A stretch of 64,000 nt of DNA from Nicotiana tabacum (lineage: Eukaryota; Streptophyta; Magnoliopsida; Solanales; Solanaceae). Below are positions 56,427 through 64,000 of the stretch, one piece after another. Both the position numbers and the translations under genes were made by a program. The notes below the pieces were generated by a model. It was not told the origin of the DNA. It was given only the letters and a program-made list of their open reading frames with translations, and did no database searches. Numbering within the stretch: the stretch's first letter is position 1; every line of letters starts with the position of its first letter. The stretch is taken from positions 50,291,348-50,355,347 of the forward strand of contig NC_134102.1 of the NCBI RefSeq assembly GCF_000715075.1, in the 5' to 3' direction.

Positions 56427-58256
56427 CTAAACCAAACCCATGGTTAATAGTATATATCCCAACAAACTTATCTAATTTCAGAACAAAGATCTTTCTAAGA
56501 TTGAACGAAGATTTTTCTAAGCCCCATACGATGACCTTTCTATGTTCGAAACAAAGCTCTTTCTATGTTCGAAAGAAGATTTTTCTAAGCTCCATATTTG
56601 CAGCAACCACACAAAAAAATCTGGTTTTCTCTCCGTACAAGCAATTTCTATTAACAGAAGCACTGCCGGGCCGGAATGATCACAGTTCCATCGTCCGGTG
56701 GTGAAAAGCCACCGGACCAGTTTCCAAAAAAAAGCGCAATAACAATGCGCACAAAGCCCAGTTGAGCGCTCCTATCAATTCTTCCCCAGCTGCTACAGAT
56801 TTCAGAAATGGCGACAAGATCACTGTAGCAAAATTGCTTTGGTGCAACTGACATTTTCCAACTCGTTTCTAGGCAAAATCGAGAAATTCCAAGCTGTAAA
56901 GATTGTTCTCCACCTATAAAACTATTATCCCACCAAATTTCGTGCCATTTCACCGCTGGAATAGTCGTCTTCAATGATCTGTAACTTACCGGCAAGCACA
57001 AGTTGGTCGGGGATGGTGCTACTGTGGTGCAAATTGACCAAGACCAATGACAATTAATTCTTGTTCATGAGGACATTGAGAATAACATTTCCACGGGTAA
57101 TTTCACTCAGCCAATTATCACCACATTGCAAAAAACCATTTCTGCATACATTAATATCACATGTGTTCGACGAAATGACATAGCCAACTCTTCCATACAA
57201 TTGAGTCAACAAAGTGATCCTCCAGCCTCGCAAAGTCATATTGAAGCTACTCGTCAACATGCAGCAAAACAATCAATATAAAAAAATTGATGATCATATT
57301 TTGTCTTCCACAATTGAGCTCCAGGTGGCTGGCATTGGTTAATCAGCAGATCAATTTGCTCCAGCCAATTGGGAAAGCTTCAGACATCGAGGGAGGGTGA
57401 TCACAACATCTCCATTCATCCTCAACATGAACAAGCTCCACTGACCTCCAAATCCACAAATATAGATAATTCTCGTACCCAAAATGATAAGCTACATTCT
57501 AAGGCAATGTCTGCTAATGTATGAAATGAAGCTATTTGAAATAACCCCTTAAATGCCAAAGAACCAATAGCCACAACTACACCTCATGATGTTTCCACTG
57601 AAACTCAACTACAACTAAATGCCACACAACCTTAGGAAATTTTCATAAGCCAGGGACCTGCTAAAAATCAGCCAAATTCCAATAAAAACACATCACCAAA
57701 AGTATCCTCCAACTTTGATAAACATGCACAACCTAAGCCTCAAATGCAGCAGCCTATACTGAAAATAACACCTAACACCAATAACACCAAAACTCAAGTT
57801 AATGAAACTAATCCTAAACCCAAACAACCAACCAACAATCTTGTACCACCTCGACCCACAATTAAACATTCCTATGTAACTATGTTGAGAGCAGGATATG
57901 AGGCAGAGATAGAATCAATTGAATTTACCCCACCAAATATTACTACCAAGTAGGACCAACCTGCTGTCATTTTCACCAGGGAAGACTATATGGTCAACCT
58001 AGCTACAAGATGTAAGTACAATGTGGTGGGCAAGTTTTCCAATACTATGCCTAGAATGGAGGTCATCATAAGAAGATTGTGGCCCAAACTAAACGAAAAG
58101 GGAGGGGGGGTCAAAATTGCACACTTCAATGCTAGGACTGTCTACACTGATTTGGATAATGAGTATGACCATGTCACTGCTTGGACAAGGCAATTCATGA
58201 ACAAATCATGAAGCTTGAAGCCTGGACACCTATATCCAATCCTGTTGAAGACTCTC
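56427..58256 (+). pseudogene. L1-type LINE ORF1 fragment with DUF4283-like domain
   Basis: A plus-strand remnant. The last 530 bp (57730-58256) encode a Pro/Asn/Thr-rich linker, the SYVTMLRAGYEAEIESIEF segment, a TAG at 57952-57954, and then the DUF4283-like core (AVIFTREDYMVNLATRCKYN, GKFSNTMPRMEVI, KIAHFNARTVYTDLDNEYDH). That domain is typical of ORF1 in plant L1-type LINEs, where it takes part in RNA binding. The upstream part (56427-57730) is broken and shows only weak coding character; where the LINE begins is unclear. The frame is cut at 58256 by insertion of element B, and the remainder lies beyond B. Confidence 0.72.
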
Positions 58257-61200
58257 TGTAACGACTCGACCGGTCGTTTTGAGAATTTAATTTTCAATCA
58301 GCTATTTGAGTTCTTGAGTAGCACGTATGATGTATTATGACTTGTGTGAATCATCGGTTTTGGTTTTCAGGTTATTCAAAATTGATTTGGAAGAATGAAT
58401 TTCATTATTGAAGCTTTAAAGTTGGAAGTATTGACCAAGTTTGACCTTTTAGTATTTAACCTCAGTTCGGAGTTTTGATGGTTTCATTAGGGCCAGATGG
58501 TAATTTTAGACTTGGGCGTATGCCCGAATTTGCATTTTGATATTTATAGAAGGATTCGGCGCTAATTGACGGAAGTTTGAAATTTGAACATTTGGAAAGT
58601 TCATAAGTTTGACTGAGAGTTGATTTTGAGGATATTGGATATGGATTGTGGTTCCGGGAATTGGAATAGCTTCGTTATGTCATTTGGGACTTGTGTGCAA
58701 AATTTGAGTTCATTCCAAATTGATTTGATATGTTTCGGCATGCGTTTTTGATGTTGAATGTTGAACAGTTCATTAAGTTTGAGTTGAGGTGCGATTCATG
58801 GTTTTGATGTTAATATGTGTGATTTGAGGCCTCGAGTAGGTCCGTAATATGTTTTGAGACTTGTTGGTATATTCGGACGGGGTCCCGAGGGGCTCGGGTG
58901 AGTTTTGGGGTAGTTTCAGACCATTTTTAGGCCATTTTGAGGTGCTGGTTTTTGCCTACAGCTGTCTACATTGCGATCGCGAACTTTTGGTCATGTTCGT
59001 GATTTGTAAAATGGAAAAAGGGCACCTGTGAATTGCGTTCGCGGAGCATTCCTCGCGTTCGCAAAGAAGAAATTCTGTTGTCACTGATATGACTTTGGAA
59101 GCTTATATCTTGCAATCTATAAGGAATTTGGAGATGATCCAAAAATAAAAGTTATAGTCCTTTGTGTCTATTTTTCTAAAAAGCAAACTATTTATCATTT
59201 GGAGTTTTTTACAAAATGTTATGGCTGACACACTACAGGTTGTCTGGAAGAGTTGGGCAAGCTTGTTGGAATTTGTTCATCGCGATCGCGAAGCGTAAAG
59301 AAGGACCCCTAACAGTGCATTAAAACATCAAAATTTAGGATTTTGAGTTCAGTTTAGCATATTTTGAGCTATGGAGCTCGGATTGAGGCGATTGTTTATG
59401 CGATTTTGGCCATATGGATTGGGGTAAGTGTTCTCTACTTGGTTTTGATTATATTTCAAGAATCTATCTTCATTTTTAGTAATTTGATTGTGAATTTTAA
59501 AGAGAAAATTGGGGGGGGGGGGGTTTGTCCAAAGATTCATAGAGTGAAATTTTGAGTTTTGAACATCGATTTGTTGTCGGATTTGAGTGAAACTAGTATG
59601 GTTGGACTCGTAATTGAATGAGTTGTCAAATTTTATGAGTTTTGTCGGATTCTGAAGTACGAGCTCGGGTTTGACTTTTTGGTTGACTTTGGATTTTTGA
59701 TTAATGATTCGACCTTTATCGATTGGGTTGTTTCATTTGGCATTATTTGATGTTCTTGAGTTGCTTTTGGCTATTTTGAGCCGTTCGGAGATCGGTACGT
59801 GCGGGACGGAATTTTTAGAGCATCATTTGACTTTCTCAGTATTGGATTTGGCTTGTTCGAGGTAAGTAATACTTCTAAACTTGGTGCTAAGGGTATGAAC
59901 CCCTGAATATACGTGATAAGTGTTTGGGGTTGAGGTGACGCACATGATAGGTGACGAGCGTGTGGGCGCGCACCGTGTGAATTATGACTCGATTGATTTT
60001 GTGGCATGGTGTATTAACCTAATCTTGTTTATATTCATGAAATTTCTACGTGCTAGAGTAATTGAGTTGTGATCCATATTAGAAATTATGTCTAGGCTAT
60101 ATGCTTATCCTGCTGAGACCCACTGAGGTCATTTCTGCTGTTGAGTTATTGGCTTACATTGCAATTCCATACTCAGTCATACTCATTAATTTGCATATCA
60201 TATTTCAGTCTCTGTTGCCATTTATTGATACATCATGTCATCATTTTTGGGCTGATTTTCATGACATTGTGAGCCCGAGAGACTAGAGAGATTGATGACT
60301 GAGTTGAGGCCTGAGAGCCGGATTGTGAGTGATTTTGATTGGTCGGGGTGCACGACGCAGCAGGCTTGATTGATTCATGCCATGATTGGCTTATTATTGC
60401 GCTTGGGCTGGATCTTCCCTCCAAAGCCTGCACACCCATAGTGAGCGCAGTTACTATTGATTCATGATGGGATCGGACTACGCACTGCAGCAGGATTTAT
60501 TAGCATTTGGGCTGGATCTGCCGTAGGCTGGATATGCCCTGTACAGTGCTAAGTGACTGAGTGTGCTGAGTGATTGAGCGTGATGAGTGGGAGTCTAAAA
60601 CTGTGATATTGAGTATTCTGAGAGTGTGAGTACACGAGTTCATCTCCATGAGACATTGCATCTCACATGCATACTTCACATGTAGGCATAGAGATGCATT
60701 TCCTCATGTTACACAGTTTTGTGACATTTATGACTTCTCATGCACATCGACATGTAGGCATAGAGATGTACTTTCCTCATGCTATCTGAAATTGAATCAT
60801 CTTATCTGTCATTGAATGTTTTTTGGAAAAAAATCAAAGATTTCGAACTTACTCATATTTTGGTGATTTTGGTGAAGGATTTGGGTTTTACTGTTATACA
60901 TGAAAAGTATGACTATTTTCCGTAAATGTGAATGAGTTGAGCATCATATCTCTGAGTTATTTCTTTTATCACTTTTATTATATTGTTATGAACTGTTGTT
61001 GGCTATTGGTGTTGGACTCTAACCTTTTTCTCAGCTCGTCACTACTTTCAACCTAAGGTTAGGTTTCTTACTTATTGAGCACACGGGGTTGTACTCATAC
61101 TACACTTCTACACTTTGTGTGCAGATTTTTTATGCTGATGTTGTTGTGTATGGTGGGAGCTGGCATTAAATACGTACCTGCTTTCCGGTCATTGCTACCT

Positions 61201-61467
61201 TTTTGGTCTTGGTAGATTTAGAATTATTAATTTGTTCATGTATATTTTAAACAAATGATGTATTTATTTCATACCAGCTTTGTAAACTCTTAATCTTAGA
61301 AGCTCATGATTTGTACTACAGTCCTTGGGAATACTTTGTATAAAAGCACAATTATATTATCATTACTTCTCTTAATGAATCTCTTTTGAATCGGATTGTT
61401 GCTATATGGCTTACCTAACGGGTTAGGTTAGGTGCCATCACAACTAGTTAGATTATAGGTCATGACA
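58257..61467 (+). mobile_element. 5' LTR of element B (same family as A)
   Basis: Starts TGTAACGACTCGACCGGTCG and ends TATAGGTCATGACA; 3211 bp. It aligns with the LTR of A (6045-9050). Contents: reduced GCG/CGC-rich words (58970-59060, 59280-59300), a 13-G run at 59511-59523, a 5' splice-like GAGGTAAGTAA near 59857, and a group of repeats around 60330-60540 (gcagcagg words). The left flank ctctc (58252-58256) is the presumed TSD; the right side is outside the window. Confidence 0.86.
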
Positions 61468-61470
61468 AGT

Positions 61471-61482
61471 TGGTATCAGAGC
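61471..61482 (+). other. Primer-binding site of element B (initiator tRNA-Met type)
   Basis: tggtatcagagc, perfect complement of the 3' end of plant initiator tRNA-Met (from memory), 3 bp after the 5' LTR. Confidence 0.88.
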
Positions 61483-62830
61483 TCTAAGTTCATAGGTTCT
61501 ACGAGTCATGAGCAAGTGTCTAGTAGAGTCTCGTAGATCGGTATGATGATGTCCATACCTATCTTCGAGAGGCTATAGGGCATTTAGGATACACTTCCTA
61601 TCTTTCTTTCGTTATCGTGCGACATTGATTTAGCTTGAAGCATATCTCTTTAAATTCCTTCCACTCACTCATACGCATATGAGCGCTCGGTATCAGTTGT
61701 ACATCGACAGCTTGTGGATTTCCATGGATGAGGCGCGAGATATGTTTTTTGTGTTTTGGTGATGGGCCAATCTAAAGGACTTGAGGTTGGGTTTGGACCG
61801 CAGCTTAGGCTCGGTAGTTTCAGTTTTGTGAGCATGTGCTTTTGGACTCTATGTCCAGTGGTGTCCCTATGAGTGGAATTTGTGGCTCGATGAGTGGTTG
61901 GATGACTAAATGATGAGTATGATTTGATTGCGGGCTGATTTTAGTTGGTTTGAATGTGAAGAGAGGAGTTTGTTTGAGATGCAAAAAGGACTATTGTGTG
62001 CTTGATTTCTGTCTTGATGTGATATATAATCTCGAGTTATGAGTGTGTTGAAGAATCTTTCATGTTGTTTAATTGTGGAATGAATTAGATTCTCATGTCT
62101 TATTAATGAGTTCAGACTCAAAAATTTTAAGTGATTACGTAGTAGTTGTGGCTGTGAAAGGGTATAGAGACTTTGAGGCTAAGAAGGTGGGTTATAACTT
62201 GCATGGTAATCTATGGATGTGTGATCCTTATGATGTTGTGAGGAGGGTTTCTTTTCTACCAGTGGGTTATAGGTATTGCAATTTGAGTTTGGATTTGGTT
62301 GAGAAAGTTGACCTGACCGCCACGAGGATGAATGAGAGCTTAGTATATGATTTGAGGTACTATATGGTTATTGTTATAAGAGCTTATGAAGGGTTTAGTT
62401 GAATCTCACTGCGGTATTATGGAAGTAAAAGAGTATGGGCATTGTGAGCTATCGAGTGTTTTGATTTATGGCTTTGGGCCAAGTGGGGGAGTCTGCTATC
62501 AGTGATTTGATTGCATGTTATGTATTATACTGGTTTCGATTTGAGGCATACTTGTGAAACAGATATGACTTGCAGAGGTTGAGATCGAGGATGACTCGAG
62601 TAAAGGAATTTCTGGATATGGGTTATATTACACTTTATGGGTGTATGGGAATCGTGTAATGATTGAGTTGTTATTCGTGGATGTTGAAGTACACATGGAG
62701 TAGGAATTTGCTCGGCTGCATTAAGGAGGGGTTACTTTTTTGGGTGTTGTCGTGCTAATGGGGAACAAGTCGTTTAGCCCGTTTGGGTGGTGCAATTGTG
62801 ATTTGAGAAGAGTAGATGACTCTCGAGAAG

Positions 62831-63772
62831 TGATGGTAGGATATAATTATGTGGTTTAGTCGCTTATTGCACTCTAATTCACTGCACTTTATTCGTGTTT
62901 GAGCTTTAATTGGTAGTGTTTTGCACTGATTGTATGTTTTATGCCTTGTAGGAGTTATTCTGAGCTATGCAGATATTGTGGATTAAGTCGGGATCATGTT
63001 GGGGGGTAAAGGACCAAGTCTAGATATCAAAACGCAAGCAAAAAGCAACACTCTGAGAAACTCCTACAGCTGCGGCGGGTGGTGCTTAGCGGCTGCCCAA
63101 ATCCCATTGCCTGTTGATTATTGAGCTCTCTGGATTTCTGCACTAATGCCCCGACCTTACTTGATATAAATACATGGAAAAATGTTATTTTCTGGACTTT
63201 TGACATACTTTAGACCTAAGGAAACTAAGGAGGAGTTGGAGGAGCAAAACTACAAGGATTTCATCATTCCTTCCTCACTCAAGACCCGAGTTTGGATCGA
63301 ATTTATGTTTTTTTATACTTTAATTATATTTGTGATGAATTGCTCCATATCTATGAAGTAGTTCTCTTTGGTTCATCTTGTGAGGTTAAGTCTTAATCGA
63401 GCGAGAAGTTTTTCCTGCACGTTTGAACTAATAGTTGAGTGAATTCGTTAGACTCACTTAAACATTAGAAGTGAATTATCTCGAGTTAGATCCCAAATAA
63501 TTATCTTGCACCTATCCTATAAAAATCCTATCTTCTCCCATTGATAACCTTCTTTGCTTATTCCTTGTTTTGATTTTCATTAGTTAATAGCTTTAGACTC
63601 TTAGTTAACTTTAGTTAGAAATCATAGAAATCTCAATTGTTGATCATCTTGGATAGCAACCAAGCTAGAAACTACAAGAATACTGTTTAAATCCAATCCT
63701 TGTGGATACGATATTATACTATACTATATTTGATTAGTGAGCATAATTTATGTGTGTGTTTCCAGTTCATCA
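62831..63772 (+). mobile_element. Solo LTR nested in element B, Tat/Athila-like
   Basis: Begins TGATGGTAGG and ends CCAGTTCATCA, with 5-bp inverted ends TGATG/CATCA and an exact TSD AGAAG (62826-62830 and 63773-63777); 942 bp. Near its 3' end it has aatccttgtggatacgat, a sequence typical of Athila/Tat LTR ends. Comparison with 3590-3640 of element A, which lacks it, confirms the empty site. Confidence 0.88.
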
Positions 63773-64000
63773 AGAAGGTTCTAATGGATTCATGATTTAT
63801 GTATATCAATTGAGGATTTATTCAGATTTGTATATGGCCAGATCTGGGATCTACATTGGATGGTGTCGAGACTCCTGGTATTTCTGTATCACTATGGATT
63901 CTACATTTCAGTATCAGGCAGGTAAATAAAATAGTTTTAGATTCACATAAGGTCTCTTCAGAGTGGGTGTCTCGGTTGTGGTACTTTTGGGGTGCTTAAG

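Larger units (their letters stand above)
61468..64000 (+). mobile_element. Internal region of element B (non-coding part)
   Basis: Begins with the primer-binding site and runs out of the window. No gag or pol motif in the 1.6 kb visible outside the nested solo LTR; the longest frame is 109 codons (62073-62402) without a recognisable domain. From 62760 on it matches 3540-3830 of element A. Confidence 0.65.

Noticed and set aside
61471..61482. tRNA-Met-like word
   Set aside because: Primer-binding site of element B; no cloverleaf around it.
62073..62402. 109-codon ORF as a gene
   Set aside because: In the non-coding core of element B, no domain, composition like its surroundings.

Overview
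This window is plant nuclear DNA. It is almost certainly from a large-genome member of the Solanaceae, and Nicotiana or a near relative is my best guess. The evidence is the type of its repeats: Tekay/Del-like LTRs of 2-3 kb, Tat-lineage Ty3/gypsy elements with an antisense ORF, a Solanaceae-type RTE LINE tail, and a possible endogenous pararetrovirus remnant. I find no convincing single-copy host gene, tRNA, rRNA or CRISPR array. The window is a nested retrotransposon landscape in which most coding sequence is broken by stops, frameshifts and insertions. All domain and family names come from reading motifs; no database was searched.

Layout. 1-3537: end of a Tekay/Del-like element and its 3' LTR, which carries a 71-bp minisatellite cut by a 5'-truncated RTE LINE with an 18-bp target-site duplication (TSD). 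3538-9050: 3' part of a second, non-coding element (A) with a 3.0-kb LTR. 9051-10048 and 14612-15287: two halves of a possible pararetrovirus remnant (ORF end, non-coding spacer, TATA box), split by element G (10049-14611), a non-coding LTR element with a truncated 5' LTR. 15288-28314: Tat element D, gag-pol on the minus strand and a truncated antisense ORF on the plus strand. D is interrupted by LTR F (21491-24433, TSD GTCAC, with a 643-bp tandem duplication of the insertion junction) and by a solo LTR (24676-26003, TSD CTTTT). 28315-32431 and 41994-43086: an AT-rich, non-coding, internally repetitive block split by element C (32432-41993), a complete LARD-like element. 43087-56426: Tat element E, with two LTRs, minus-strand gag-pol and a plus-strand five-exon antisense gene; its pol is split by a solo LTR (50929-53000, TSD TTTGG). 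56427-58256: L1-type LINE ORF1 fragment with a DUF4283-like domain. 58257-64000: 5' LTR and internal region of element B, same family as A, itself holding a solo LTR (62831-63772, TSD AGAAG).

How the parts relate. D and E are formerly autonomous: both have a tRNA-Lys type primer-binding site, gag with a zinc knuckle, aspartic protease, reverse transcriptase, two RNase H regions and integrase, plus a separate gene on the opposite strand. A, B, C and G carry only replication signals (LTRs, primer-binding site, polypurine tract) and no recognisable protein, so they probably relied on proteins supplied by related Tekay/Del elements. The best candidate for something under-described is the antisense gene of E (43926-46660). 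It has its own TATA box, and its splice junctions keep one reading frame across the exons. The LARD families, which share short conserved boxes around the primer-binding site and polypurine tract, come second.
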